Counted from the first letter of the stretch, positions 1-11,883 are shown. The stretch: 64,000 nucleotides of DNA from Sepioteuthis lessoniana (GCA_963585895.1 CAUZXS010005825.1:124001-188000), one strand, 5' to 3'. The notes: generated by a model from the letters alone, not told the origin. Numbers and translations are program-made.

Positions 1-330
1 GTAGGATTTATTAAATGAATAAATCAAAACTTACATTCACTCTAATTCCAGGCTTCTTAAAGTGGTCCATGTAGACTCCTAGGTATGAATAAAGTTTTTC
101 CAAGGTGAATATAAGCATAGGATTTCACAGGGGGTGAATTTACAAGTTGGTCTTTATAAATCCAGCCTAAACTTAGTTTCGACAAGGCTACATTGGGCCA
201 ACACAACTTTCAGTGTTTTGCAAATTTGTCCTCTATAGAGTAATCAGAACAAAGTGTTTTGGATAACAAACATGGAAATTATTAAATGGATAATTTCACC
301 ATGTGACGTTGAAGTGGAAAGTGCAAATTT

Positions 331-572
331 AGTAGAGTGTTTGCCAATGGTCCGGGAGACTGGGGTTCAATCCCAGGTCAAGTCATACGGAAGAAAAAAA
401 AAAAAAATGGTACTTGATGCATCCTTGCTTAACAAAGCATTATAAAGGTACGAATCAAGGATAAGATGGAGCAATCCAGGGAAAGGAGTAGCACCCTGCC
501 CTACACCTCAGTGTAGTAGCTATTGAAAAGGAAGCCTTTGGCTTACCCTCGACTGCGGTCGCCAACTTACTT
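331..572 (+). mobile_element. SINE-D copy, 5'-truncated
   Basis: The box-B region GGGGTTCAATCCCAGG is intact, but box A is missing from the head. The body carries AGGAGTAGCACCCT and ACCTCAGTGTAGTAGC, and the 3' end reads GGTCGCCAACTT. The next copy starts about 30 bp downstream in the same orientation. Confidence 0.8.
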
Positions 573-602
573 AAGCTCATTTTTTTTTTTAAACTTTTCC
601 AA

Positions 603-866
603 AACCGGCTCATTGGCCTAGTGGGTAGAGTGTTTGCCAATGGTCCAGAAGACCAGGGTTCAATTCCAGGTCGAGTCATACCAAAGACTTTTAAAAAAAA
701 TGGTACTTGATACCTCCTTGCTTAACACTCAGCATTATAAGGTATGTATCAAGGGTAAAGTGGAGCAATCCAGGGAAAGGAGTAGCACCCTCCCCTACAC
801 CTCGGTGTAGTAGTTATTGAAAAGGGAGCCTCCGGGTTGTCCTCAACAACAGTTGCCAACAACAAC
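603..866 (+). mobile_element. SINE-D copy, near full length
   Basis: The best head in the window. Box A is TTGGCCTAGTGGGTAGAG and box B is GGGTTCAATTCCAG, about 35 bp apart, as in a tRNA. The body matches the copies at 331, 11059, 31930 and 46168. The 3' end is degraded to CAGTTGCCAACAAC and runs directly into Element C. Confidence 0.85.
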
Positions 867-867
867 T

Positions 868-1307
868 TGGTTTGGTTTAGTTTGGTTTTATGGTATATCA
901 ACCATTGTAGGTTATTTAATTCCAAATTCTGTTTACAAACATATATAAATAAAATAAATAAACATTTTGTTGATAACATTGTTAAATAAGCCTGAGCTTT
1001 TTTTTGCATAGAGTTAAATAGCTTCAAGTATTGCTATATAACAGTCACAATTCAATAACAGTCATTTGTTTGCACACAGTTTGTTCAATTTAACCCATAG
1101 ATAGGACCCTATCAAGTGCTACCACTCCCAGTCAGAGTGGAGCTGGGAGCAATGGCAATGAACAGGTACCCCACACTCCCCAAATCTCTGAGGCTGGAGC
1201 CTCACCATCAGATGATTTAATGTTATATCCAGGACACTCATTGAGGATGTCTTATCCCTCTTCAGAGATGCAATCAACGTATTCTACAGCCCCAACTGGT
1301 AGGGCTG
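868..1307 (-). mobile_element. Element C copy (antisense)
   Basis: It begins with the shared tail (GGTTTTATGGCATATCAACC) and contains GCACACAGTT and AACCCATAGATAGGACCC. It ends in the antisense head, CAGCCCCAACTGGTAGGGC. Confidence 0.8.
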
Positions 1308-1599
1308 ATGAAATCTGGGTTTAGCCATATGGATTATTTACTAAGCAAACAAAGAAGCACTACTTATTTGTAGCTCAAACTCACAATATTCATGATCTTC
1401 TTGGTGCCCACCAAACCTATCATTCCCATTAAACATAATTCAAGGATTAAAATGTGCATTTGTATTTATAGTTTACCGATTTTTTTCTCACGTAAATTGT
1501 ATTAAACATAATACGTTATGTTTAGTGATTTCATATTGGGTTAAATCATTTGGGGGCAGTGAATGGAAATTAAATTTGGTTACATTAAATTCATAGATT

Positions 1600-1720
1600 G
1601 ATTGATTTTAATGTTGTGTCACTCAATCTCAGGTTATTTTATGCCTAGAGGTTCATATCTACATTTTTTTTTGAGTAGTTGTTTCTTAAGAGGTCTTGCT
1701 TTTTTGTTTTTATTTTTTTT
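1600..1720 (-). repeat. Element C tail-side fragment (long variant)
   Basis: GTTATTTTATGCCTAGAGG and GTAGTTGTTTCTTAAGAGG match the tail-proximal part of the long Element C variant at 19495 and 22870. The rest of the unit is missing. Confidence 0.5.
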
Positions 1721-1761
1721 CTTGTACATGGTCCTATTGAAAATGAAAAGTTTCAGTTTGA

Positions 1762-1805
1762 GTTTTGTTTAATAGCATATCAACTTTTGTGGGTCATTTA
1801 ATGCC
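1762..1805 (-). repeat. Shared 3' tail (LINE / SINE-A / Element C)
   Basis: About 44 bp match the terminal part of SINE-A and Element C copies (for example 35405-35450 and 47650-47695). On the minus strand the tail reads GGCATTAAATGACCC, then TTGATATGCTATTAAAC. It lies 127 bp beyond the LINE stop codon, so it may be the true 3' end of the LINE. The alternative is a separate SINE fragment that happens to abut it. Confidence 0.6.
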
Positions 1806-3235
1806 TGAAGAGTTAAATTGCTTTTGTCTTTTGCACATATTTTAGGTTTTAAAGAATGAGTTTTAGTTATGTTTTATAATATTTGACTAGATTTTAATGA
1901 AGAGATTGATTTCTTTTAGAAAGCTTAAGATTTACTCTGGTTTGAAGTTTTTGAAGAGGTTCTTTAAATTGTTTGTTTGGTAATATTTTGGACAAATTTG
2001 TCTAAACCTATCACAGTTTATGAGAATGTGTTTGACTGTGAGAGGTACTTTGCATGTTGGACATACTGGGGAGTCTTCCCCTTTTAGGAGGTGTGAATGG
2101 GTAATGTGGGTGTGACCAATACGAGGTCTGGAGATTATCACTTCTTTTCTATTTCTTCTATAACCTGCTGGCCATTCACCTATGGTATCTTGAATATGGT
2201 GGAGTTTGTTCTGTATTTGATCATCCCAAGATTTTTGCCATTTCTTGAATATGAATTTGTTAATAAGTGGTTTTAGGTTGGTGTATGGAATTTTTGTATT
2301 GGATATATGTGTCTGGAGTGCTTTTTTTTGCAGCTGTCTGCCCTTTCATTTCCCTATATGTCAATGTGGTTGGGTATCCAAGTAAGAATGATGCTATTGT
2401 TTTTAGAAAGAGTGTTCATTTTATCTTGAAGTCTTGTGATGAGAGGAGTTGATGAATCTTTGCTCTGTAGAGCTTAGAGGACTGATTTGGAGTCTGAATA
2501 GATGATGAATTTAGAGGCTTTGTGATTTGCTATAATGTTCATAGCTAGGTCAATACCTATGACTTCTGCACTATAGATTGAGGATTCATTTAGGAGACGT
2601 TTTAACAGTTCTTGGTTTTGGAAGACAGCAGCACAACCAACTTTCATTTCCTGTTTGGATCCATCTGTATAGATGTGGTGGTGGTCTGGGAAGTTTTCTT
2701 AGAAGGTGATGGGGTGTGTTTTGGTTTTGGAAAATTTGGTTAAGTCTAGCTTTATTATTGGTTGGTTTATGGTCCATGGTGCTGTTTTGGAGAGGATTGT
2801 GTTATGTATTATTTTGGGACTGATTTTGATTTCATTTAGGAGAGTTTGAATTCTTAGATTAAAAAGGTTTAATTACCTTTTCTTTATTTTCAAAAAGGTT
2901 TTTGTATCTTGTTTCCATGATACAATTATAGGCAGGGGTTTGGGGGCATGAAATGAGTTTAATATAGTATTAGAGTGCAAGTTTATATCTTCTCAAGGAA
3001 AGTGGGGGTTCATTCACTTCTATGTATAAACTTTCAATTGGAGAGGTAGTGAAGGCTCCTAGGGCAATACGGTGTCCCAGGTGATGGATAGTTTCGAGTT
3101 CTCTAAGATAGGATTTTCTGGCTGCACCATATATGAAGCAGCTGTAATCAAGTTTTGATCATATTAGACATCTGTATAATTTAGTTAAGATTTTTTTATC
3201 AGTACCCCAGTCTGTGTGCGTGAATATGAAAAATT
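1763..3235 (-). mobile_element. RNase H-bearing LINE (I/Jockey-like group), 3' half, degenerate
   Basis: The minus strand holds the end of a LINE ORF2. The RT thumb reads KLDYSCFIYGAARKSYLREL (3180-3100), then HRIALGAFTTSPIESLY. The RNase H domain follows with its motifs in order: YTDGS (about 2665), SAEVIGI, IYSDSKSVL and WIPNHIDI. Then come the conserved RPRIGHTHITHSHLLKG and a Cys/His cluster, CPTCKVPLTVKHILINC. The ORF ends at 1932. Several stops and frame changes interrupt it, including one after DSKSVL and one in the last RNase H motif. The sequence after the stop ends in the 3' tail shared with SINE-A and Element C (1762-1805). Confidence 0.85.
1932..2810 (-). pseudogene. RNase H plus C-terminal Cys/His domain of the LINE ORF2, broken
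   Basis: The RNase H domain would remove the RNA strand during element replication. Catalytic-type acidic residues are visible in YTDGS, SAEV and YSDS. An in-frame stop follows VL of the third motif, another lies in the fourth (after NHIDI), and a one-base frame change follows near the lysine run at about 2330. The segment from 2141 down to 1932 is intact in its own frame. The element is not functional. Confidence 0.8.
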
Positions 3236-3239
3236 TTTG

Positions 3240-3471
3240 AACAAATTCATTTGATCCATAGATGGGACCCTTACAAGCACTACCACTCAGGGTCAGAGTG
3301 AACCTGAGAGTAATAACAATGTAGGGGTATTTCACACTCTAGATCTCCAGAACTGGAGCCTCACCATTCAATGCAGTTTAGTGTCAAACTCAGGACACTG
3401 CTTTAGGTAGGGATCCTTACCCTTCAGCAGAGGATACAGTTAGCATATTCTAGGTCCTGCCAACAGAGTGG
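3240..3471 (-). mobile_element. Element C head fragment (antisense)
   Basis: It contains TTGATCCATAGATGGGACCC, ACTACCACTCAGGGTCAGAG and a degraded head, AGGTCCTGCCAACAG. It abuts the 5' truncation point of the RNase H LINE. Confidence 0.7.
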
Positions 3472-4867
3472 TTTAAATTTATAGAGACACAAAATATTCT
3501 CAGAGTAGAAAAAAAATTCAGTTGTATTTCAATCTCTTAATTGCATTTGAACCCAATAAATACACTCCCTCAAGGATACAAAACCTCACGAGTTAAATCT
3601 ACTACAATATAAAGTGTAAAATGTCTATCAGATAAAGAGACAAGCTTAGTATATATATATCTCATTATAAAGAGAACCATGAAGGGATTTCTGAGCAGGT
3701 TTAATACCACATGATTACATCCTGCAGTATGAAATATATAACTACTTTTTATTAGAAGTCAGTAACTTTATGTCTAATCTTAGTGACTAGAAAATGAGCT
3801 TCACAATTCCAAATAAAATGAAAACGAGGTTTAAAGAGAACAGAATAATAAACCATAATCTTTAAGATGCCTTGCAAAAATATGTACCCTACCCACCACT
3901 GAGTGCAAGTATTTAGGTTATAATGTTATAAATTATCATATTAAATTGGAAAGACTAACAAAACTGAATAAAATGCATATAAAAAAGATTAATTATTTTT
4001 ACTTTAATTGATTTATATATCTAATTATATATAGGATTGCTTTTAATACATTTTAGAATAAAATCAATAACACCAAGTGATGTTTTGTTAAAACCAGTAT
4101 GAACATTATCCCCACCAGATTATGTAAAACTTTGTTTCTTGGTGATATATTAACATACATTGCAAGATTTTAAACACTAAAAACATGGGTAATTTTGAAG
4201 CAAATTTAACTCAGCTAAACTGTAATGAAGATATAGTTAATAAAATGCTAATTAAAATTACATAATGATGACTGAAAAATATAACATAACTAAGGGAATT
4301 GTAATGTTGGTGGTGATGTAACAGACGGACACATAATTGCTATTATAAAATGATACAAAAGCAACCTGAATTGTTCCAGTTACTGATAACAAGCTCAGAA
4401 AATTAAATTTGTAATTAAGTTGTGAATGTCAGTTGCACTAATGCCTATTTGAAAGGCATGAACCCAAAGTTTCCTTTGCACTGTCATAATTGCAGTCATC
4501 ATATTACTAGCATTCTATGATGGATGAGAAAAAGAAAATAAAGAAAAAAAAAAAGCATGCAACAAGGAGTTACTTACTCTGCTTAGCTTAATTATGGCAC
4601 AAGGCTAGAAGAATGGGAATAGTGTTCATGAAATGAACTCACTGACAATGGTCAGCTAATCCAGATTGCTAACCATACTTCTAACACCCTGACATGAGAA
4701 GAGTTGTCTAGCCATTTTTAGCAGTAAGTTGATGCCAATAATACAAGCTCTAATAACAATCACAACTCCAACTATTGCGCACAAACAGCTCATATTCTAA
4801 TGATATGGTAGGTCTCATTAATTTTAATAACCATAACGGCATGCTTGGAACAATCTCAAAGATATTT
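3472..4867. other. Non-coding AT-rich stretch
   Basis: No coding frame, RNA gene or clear element was found. GGTGGTGATGTAACAGACGG at about 4310 resembles a stretch near 6560 (see findings). Confidence 0.5.
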
Positions 4868-5235
4868 TCAGGCAGTTGATAAGGCTTAGCAGTGCCCTGG
4901 CTATGAATCTAAACTGCATCTGTAGTGAGGTTCCAGTTCTAGAGAGTATGGAGTACCCACTTCATTAACACTATTCCCAGGTCAACTCTGACCAGGTAAT
5001 ACCTGTTAGGGTCCCATCTATGGGTTAAATAGATCTGTTTAAAAATTATTCATATTCCATAGAAATGTGTATAAAAAAAGTGAAATAAAAAAACTCTTAA
5101 GAAACAACTACACAAAAAAATGTAAAATGTGAATATAAAATGAATGCAATTCCCTCACCCCCTTGGAATGAAATAACTCTAAATTAGTTGATTTGATTTT
5201 TAATTGCATGTCAACATATCAAAAATCCTTATAAA
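4868..5235 (+). mobile_element. Element C copy, sense, decayed
   Basis: Sense orientation: AGGTCAACTCTGACCAGG and GGGTCCCATCTATGGGTT are followed by TCTTAAGAAACAACTACAC and a poorly kept tail near 5190-5230. Confidence 0.6.
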
Positions 5236-5765
5236 AATATTGAAAGATTTAGAAATACCAAAAAGAATTGAAAGTACTGGGATATTAAGGAGACTTGCTG
5301 TTACTTGAATTCCAATGGAAAAAAATTGCTAGATACTATTGGTATGAAAACTCAATAAGTACAATAAATCATATCAAATTACAACCACTAATGATGAAAC
5401 TTCAAAAATAAACTTTTTCATTAGCTGTAAGGTACTAAAATTTAAATCCCAATCCATGAAAATTACCTAAGTACCTAGTAGTACATAGGAACTCTCCAAA
5501 GACTTCTCAAAGAACTTTCTGGGGTGGAGTGGGAGGGATTTAGCAGGTCCCAGATATAACAGCTGGCACCCAAGAGTCTGCAATTCCAGGACTAAATTCG
5601 TTAAGATAATTTCAGGCCTATGAAAGACTGAAGGGAAAGGAAAATAGGCTGATGTTGGTAGCAGTAAATCTAATGAAGAAGTTGTTAACTTTGATGTATA
5701 TAAATAGATACTTCTAACACACCGACATCTATATGGATTATGTAATAGAAAATCTCTAAATAGAC

Positions 5766-5809
<44 letters not shown>

Positions 5810-8580
5810 AATAAGAAGAAGGATAGTGTTAAAGTTTTTTTTTTTTTTTTTAAAAGTTTTGTTGAAAAAAACTGCCCTGTTACTACTTCAAAAGGAAAAG
5901 TATTTAAATTATTAAAATAAACAAATTTGTAGAGTTTTATGGTATGTTAGATATTAAATAATCCTGTACAGAACAATTCTTTTTTTTTTTTGTTTCCTTT
6001 CTTTTTCAATATGTCAGGGTGAAGCAAATAAGTGTTACAATGAAAGACAATACTATTTTATTGTTAACAGCAAGTGCAAAGTTTAAGTTTTAATATAAAA
6101 TGGATGAGAAAGAATAACAAAACTAGATAAGAATGTATATAAAGAAATTTGAAATTGGAGAAGTATAATCAAAGAAAAGAACAGCTTGAACGATAGCTCT
6201 TCACATCACTTCCAGCTTTCATTACAAAATTTTCCTAATTTAACAATCTAAATGAGCCAAAAAATAAAATTAGTTATTTCTTTTTGCAATTCAGTTTCTT
6301 TTAAGAGTCGTCAACAGGATTTTTGCTCATATTCATAAAAATAAAACCAAACAATTAGAAATCAAAATTAGAAAGCAAATATTCATTAAAATCAAATTTT
6401 TAAGATCATATGCAAATTAGCCTGTTTACACTATAGACAGTTATTTGTTTACAGTATGGAGGTAAGATTAACAGCATTGATAATAAAAATGATTTTCTTA
6501 ATCACTGAGATTTGAATAAAAATAAAATTAAGAAGAATGTGACAAATAATTAAGCAAATGTGATGTCGGTGGTGATGTTTCATTTACAGACCGACAAAAA
6601 AATTCTCTATCATAAGATTTATGAATCTGCAATCAAGACAAATGAACATTCTGGTTATAAATAGAATTTTGCTTTAAGTTGTAGTCCAATCTCCAGGTTA
6701 AGTCACTATCTACTTATAAAAATTGAGAAATATTTAAGAAATCTGAAAAATGTTGAAGTCAACAACATTTCAACTTCAAAATTTTCCAAGTGAAAAATGC
6801 TTACAATGTAGATAATGAAACTGATAAAATGCATACCAATTTAAAGTCTTCCTATTAAGTTAGAAGATTAACATGAAGTTTGCAAATTTAAACTATTATG
6901 ATATGTAGACAATTGTTGACATGTTAACTTAATTGTGATGATAGAAACATTTTTACTTAGAATATTCAAAAGTCATTTCTAAAGATGGGAGAAAAACTGA
7001 AATATTTGGAATTTGTGAATATTTCCAGATCTTTATACTTTTTCCAAAAGACAAAACAGATACCAAGATATATGAAATTATTTGACATGTAAAAAAGAAG
7101 ACTATCTTTAAAATATACAAATGAAAAATATTACTAATGATGTTATTACTAGCAAAACCCATGTAAATTCCACAGAATAAAAAATAAAACAAAAATGAAG
7201 AGCTGTTTAAGCAAGAAAGGATGATTTTCAATTTTATTGTTGCCTTAGCAATAAATAATACAGAAATATATAATAACAATCTGTATAATACTTGATACAG
7301 ATATCAAATGTTAGTAATTAATTCTACCAAAACTTCAAGGTCAGTATATAGTTGCATATTCTATTTTGTGAATAATGGTATTGCTGGTACAGAGAAATAT
7401 TAATTTTTTTTTTCTTTTTCAGCCTTTGACAGCTTGTTGTTGGAGCTCATCAGATCTTCAGCAAACCAATACACATTTTGTTTACTGTAAGAGAATAGAT
7501 GAAGTTACCACAGGGTAATTCCATTGGAGAAGCAACATATATCTAGAATATCCCAGTTGATTGAAGGTGGAAGAATATCCCACTTGGCTGCAGGGAGGAA
7601 ATGTAGAATAATACCTCACTTGGCTTTGGGGAGGAAGGGTATGTGAACGAGTGTAATGTGTGAAAGAATGGACAAGCAGAATCATAATGTACACGTGAAT
7701 TATTAATTTCTGACATAACAACAATAAAATAGGTCGTATAATGCTAAGTATGGTTTCCATATACATTGAAATTTTCAGTGGTAGCAGTTATTTCAAAATT
7801 AACTGATACAAATTTGTAATCAATCTATAATTTACTAAAATTCCCAATTTTAAACATACTCCAGCAAAAATGACACTTTTAGAAATTTCATTTGAGTAAC
7901 AAATTTAGATATTCTAAATTATAAAATAGCGCAATTTCCAGTCCAATTTGCAACTGAATGATAATTTTGTAGGGTTTGCATTCATTGTGTAGATGAATTT
8001 TAAAACTAATTCTCACATTATAAGAGATAAGTATGAAATGCTCACTAGAATCTTTCATTCCTTCATAAAAAGAAGCATCAATATCTTCATGGACCATTGT
8101 TAGCTATGAAATGCTAATTAGAATATTTCACTCTTTCATAAATAGGATCAGCAATATCATAATATGGGCCCTCTAGTCTTTTATAAATCTAGAGGAGGGT
8201 CTAATCCCTAATTTCAAATAGATATTTTTAATCTTTGGTTTAAAAGCAGAAGAAAAGCAATGAATGGAAAAAAAAAAAAAGACCTAATTTCTCTAGATAA
8301 TTCAAAAGTTGAATTTATTTGTCAGATTAAAGACAGTTATTTTTGTAAATTAATGCAGTTAAATAATCTATATATTGAATGTTCATATCTAACAAAAGTG
8401 TAGTTCAACTCAACCATTTTTCTTTTAACATTTACTCATTGGATAAATTTAACTGTCACAAGTTACCTTACTACTTCCCTCAGATTTATTAATGACCAGT
8501 ATATAGGTAGGATCATATCAAAATCAAAAGACATAAATCAGAAAAGAAATCAAGAATAGTAATGGTACTATATAAGGCTA
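5236..8580. other. Non-coding AT-rich stretch with homopolymers
   Basis: No supported gene. It contains a 39-bp poly(A) at 5769-5807, a nearby poly(T) at 5837-5852 and scattered short A/T runs. The open frames (6953-7279, 7482-7766, 7888-8097) have low-complexity, Ile/Leu/Ser-rich translations without motifs and look random. Confidence 0.6.
5769..5807. repeat. Poly(A) tract
   Basis: About 39 consecutive A. No SINE or LINE 3' end adjoins it, so it is probably a slipped homopolymer or the remains of a retroposon tail. Confidence 0.9.
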
Positions 8581-8581
8581 G

Positions 8582-8637
8582 GTTTATTTGGTTTAATGGC
8601 ATATCAACTTTGATGGTTGTTTAATTGCAAATCCTGT

Positions 8638-8702
<65 letters not shown>

Positions 8703-8970
8703 TGTGTGTGATTTTTAAGAAAATAATTTGTAGGTAACTTCATTTTTAATAGAGATAAATCTCATTTGCTAGCACACGGTTAAACAGTTTGAAGTATTGC
8801 TATTTATTATTAGCAATATGTGAAGCCATTTAACTGTGTGGTACTATTTCAGCCATAGCTTTGGAGATAAGGGAGTTTATACCTTTCCCAAATGTTTTAG
8901 TCCAAAAATGAATGTAATAGCACGATTGGAGTTTGAATGTTGCAATCCAACAAATTAGCCACAACACTAG
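8582..8970 (-). mobile_element. SINE-A / Element C composite remnant with internal (AT)n
   Basis: The antisense shared tail (GGTTTAATGGCATATCAAC) is at 8589-8608. An (AT)n tract of about 58 bp covers 8642-8699. Element C-like GCACACGGTTAAACAG follows, then SINE-A body with CAGCCATAGCTTTGGAGATA at 8860 and TTGGAGTTTGAATGTTG. The order suggests recombination or nested decay. Confidence 0.6.
8642..8699. repeat. (AT)n microsatellite
   Basis: About 58 bp of AT inside a SINE-A/Element C remnant. Confidence 0.95.
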
Positions 8971-9064
8971 AAATTTGGGAGAACGAGTGGTCATCCTTTA
9001 ATAACTTTTGTTTACCACAGCTATTTTCATTTACTAATGGGAATTTCTTACCATTTTAAACAAA

Positions 9065-9390
9065 CCTATTTTAAGGTTATGTATACACAATATGAAAGAT
9101 ATTTTATCTATGAACATATCACAGTTTGTGTTACAAAGCTATGTGCACTGGCTTTTATAAATAGAGATGAAAAGAAAAAAAGCTTAATTTACGTTGAATT
9201 GTTGCTTTTTCCCCCCCATAATCCAGAAGAATATCCAAGTGCCATGCTAAATCTAAATGGTATCTCTAAAAAATGGAGACAGCAGTGGCTATTTGCTAGT
9301 GTTTAATCAATGTAAGTACTATATATAAGCAACATTAGTAACTTTTTACTTGTTTTATATAAAAAGGTCTTAATGACCGTGCATTATTTC
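9065..9390. repeat. Duplicated unannotated block, copy 1
   Basis: The block matches 13465-13810: GGTTATGTATACACAATATG and AATATCCAAGTGCCATG have near-identical counterparts there. It has no transposon signature. An 89-codon plus-strand frame (9037-9306) in copy 1 is not kept in copy 2, so coding is unlikely. Confidence 0.65.
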
Positions 9391-9640
9391 GCATTGTAAC
9401 ATTATGAAAATGCCACTTAATTTTCACAGGCTTCTGCTAACATTAATTACAAGTATTGATTTCATTTTTGCCTGAGTCTAAACCTCTTTACAGCTCAATC
9501 GATAACATATCAAAAGCACATGACATTATATATATGTTTTAGGATACCACATAACTAACTTAAAACAACAGACTTTAAAAGTGCTCTCTCTCACTCATAT
9601 ATATATATATATATATAAATAAAATCAGACACAAAAGTAC

Positions 9641-10284
9641 TTTGCCCAGTCGGCTGGGGCTACAGAATACATTGACTGCATCTCTGTAGAGGGGTAACCC
9701 CCCCACCACGCACTCAACGAATGTCTTGGGTATGACACTAAACAATCTGATGGTACTATTTACCAACCCCTCCGCTCGGGCAGGATATGACACAAGGTCA
9801 ATTTTTAAGCGGAGTTTAACAGGTTTGAATTCAGAGTTTTCCTTCTCCTAGACTAGTTGCCTCACCAAGGCTGAAGAACCTAGTCTGTCCTACTATTTAC
9901 CCATAGCTGGAGGGAGAATAATTGGATTCATACCTTCCCCAAGGGTATTAGTGTTATGTGAAATGCAATCAGTCTCGTCCAGGATTTGAACTCGTGTCGC
10001 CGTGTCCATTTCCTACGACGATAACGACTACACCACGGGCACCTCCAAACAATCTGATGGTGAAGTTCCAGTAATGCTGGAGTTTTGGGAAATGCAGAAT
10101 ACTTCTTCATTACCATCGTTCTCAGGTCCACTCTGGCCGGGAGTGGTAGAACCTGATAAGGTCCTATCTATGGGTCAAATAGAATTAAACTAGGTACTTA
10201 TGCTAAATTGAATTATTTGTATAAAAGGAATTTGGCATCAAATAACCAACAAAGGTTGATATGTCATAAAACTCAAACAAACAG
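9641..10284 (+). mobile_element. Element C copy, sense, interrupted by SINE-B
   Basis: Head TTGCCCAGTCGGCTGGGGC at 9641 resembles a Pol III box A. The first part ends at 9754. SINE-B occupies 9755-10046, and Element C continues from 10062 (GAAGTTCCAGTAATGCTGG) to a sense tail, GGCATCAAATAACC plus GGTTGATATGTCATAAAAC, near 10230-10275. It is the clearest copy for defining the sense strand of this family. Confidence 0.85.
9755..10046 (-). mobile_element. SINE-B copy, full length with 15-bp target-site duplication
   Basis: A 292-bp element is flanked by identical AAACAATCTGATGGT at 9740-9754 and 10047-10061. On the minus strand the head is GGAGGTGCCCGTGGTGTAG (box A region) with box B GAGTTCAAATCCTGG. 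The 3' end reads GGGGTTGGTAAATAGT with no poly(A). The direct repeat proves target-primed insertion into Element C. Confidence 0.93.
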
Positions 10285-10321
10285 TACTTTACACACATTA
10301 AACATAGGAAACAGACCGGCT

Positions 10322-10560
10322 TACTAGAGTTCAAATCCAGGATGAGGTTGTTTGTATTTAACTTCACAATAATGCCTTTGGGAAAGGCATGAATCATTCT
10401 CACCTCCAGCTATGGGTAGAAGGGTAAACTGGGTACTTTAGCCTCAGTAAGGCAACTAGTCAAGAAAAAAGATGACGAAATTAAAACCAGCTTTATTCTG
10501 CTTAAAAGTGACCTTGTGTCACATCTTGCCTGTAGCAGAGGGGCTGGGTAAAAACATACA
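10322..10560 (+). mobile_element. SINE-B copy, head truncated
   Basis: Box B AGAGTTCAAATCCAGG is present. The body has CACCTCCAGCTATGGGTAG and GTGACCTTGTGTCACATC, and it ends at GGGGCTGGGTAAAAACATA. Box A is lost. Confidence 0.8.
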
Positions 10561-11058
10561 TTGTATCTTTACCCAGATTATTTTCTTATCAACGCTGAAT
10601 ATGAAAATGTCTTCAGATATTTTCTAACCACTCCAAGAGAAATTCCAATCTCTGTTACTCAGTCAATACTAGAAACAAAGGGGCCCATTATACATTTGCT
10701 CCCTACCCTCAATATGCCGGGTTCAAGGCATGAAAGAGAAACCACAATTCTGCTGTAAGTCTAATTAACATTCTGATGCAACAGATTTCTCTTATTCTTT
10801 CCAGCTGGCAGCAGAGCTTGGGTTTCACTTTCACCAATAAAAAAAAAAGTTTTAATTATTTCCAAGCAAATACTGTGTCAATATCATCAACTAGTCTACC
10901 ACAAGGAGTAGAATGACCAAGTAAAATACAAATACAATCCATAACTGCAATAGCAGCATTTACAAAGAGATTCAAGACAAAGAAACTTTGGTTTCTATAA
11001 CTTTTAGTCATTATTATGGAGTTGGGGCTCATCTCATACTGGGCACACACACACATAT

Positions 11059-11299
11059 CAGCCGATTGTTCTAGTGAGAAGAGTGTTCGTCGATGGACTG
11101 GGAGACTGGAGTTTAATCCCAGGTTGAGTCATACCAAAGACTTGATACCTCCTTGCTTAACACTCAGTATTATAAGGTACATATCAAGAGTAAAGTGGAG
11201 CAATCCATCGAAAGGAGTTGCACCCTCCCTTACACATTAGTGTAGTAGCTATTAAAAGGGAGCTTTCAGGTCGCCCACGACTACAGTCACCAACTTTTT
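11059..11299 (+). mobile_element. SINE-D copy
   Basis: The head CAGCCGATTGTTCTAGTGAG is a diverged box A. Box B is GGAGTTTAATCCCAGG, the body GGAGCAATCCATCGAAAGG, and the 3' end CAGTCACCAACTTTTT runs into an (AT)n tract at 11304-11341. Confidence 0.8.
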
Positions 11300-11303
11300 T
11301 TTT

Positions 11304-11341
<38 letters not shown>
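11304..11341. repeat. (AT)n microsatellite
   Basis: Follows directly on the 3' end of SINE-D. Confidence 0.95.
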
Positions 11342-11342
<1 letters not shown>

Positions 11343-11693
11343 CTGGGGAGGAAATCCAAGGGGTAGGAGTATCCAATTTTTCCAGAATTAGGTTTAATTT
11401 TCAGTGGCATTTAAATTAGGGGGTAACTTTTTTTTTTTTATAGGATTGTATAAACATTGTATGAATGAAAAATAATAGGCATAATTTCTTTTTCTTGATT
11501 AAAAAATATAAAATATATTAAAATATTATTTCAATGAAAGAATCATAATTTAAAAAAAAAAAAAAAAAAAAAATTTTTTTTCAAATTCTATTCTTGCCAG
11601 AAGCAATATAAGAACACCCAAATAAAAATTTTGGTTATACATCTGATGATGGTTTTAACAACCAGAAATAAATTTATAATGACACCAAGGAAG

Positions 11694-11696
<3 letters not shown>

Positions 11697-11762
<66 letters not shown>
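11697..11762. repeat. Compound (AT)n(AC)n microsatellite
   Basis: About 18 AT units, then about 15 AC units. The minus-strand open frame across it is an artefact. Confidence 0.95.
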
Positions 11763-11765
<3 letters not shown>

Positions 11766-11883
11766 TCAATGGGTAAATTGTCTTCTAAATTTTCCATAAA
11801 TGAAAATAACACTATCTCATCTTACCAAATATATTTACCTACATTACATGAGATATCTTGAATACAATAGATTTAGTCTAAGA

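Noticed and set aside
454..1027. Minus-strand frames beginning MTRPGIEPWSSGPLANTL.
   Set aside because: Translations of SINE-D heads and bodies. The same peptide-like strings recur wherever the SINE does.
9037..9306. An 89-codon plus-strand frame.
   Set aside because: Lies in a duplicated block whose second copy does not keep the frame. No motif.
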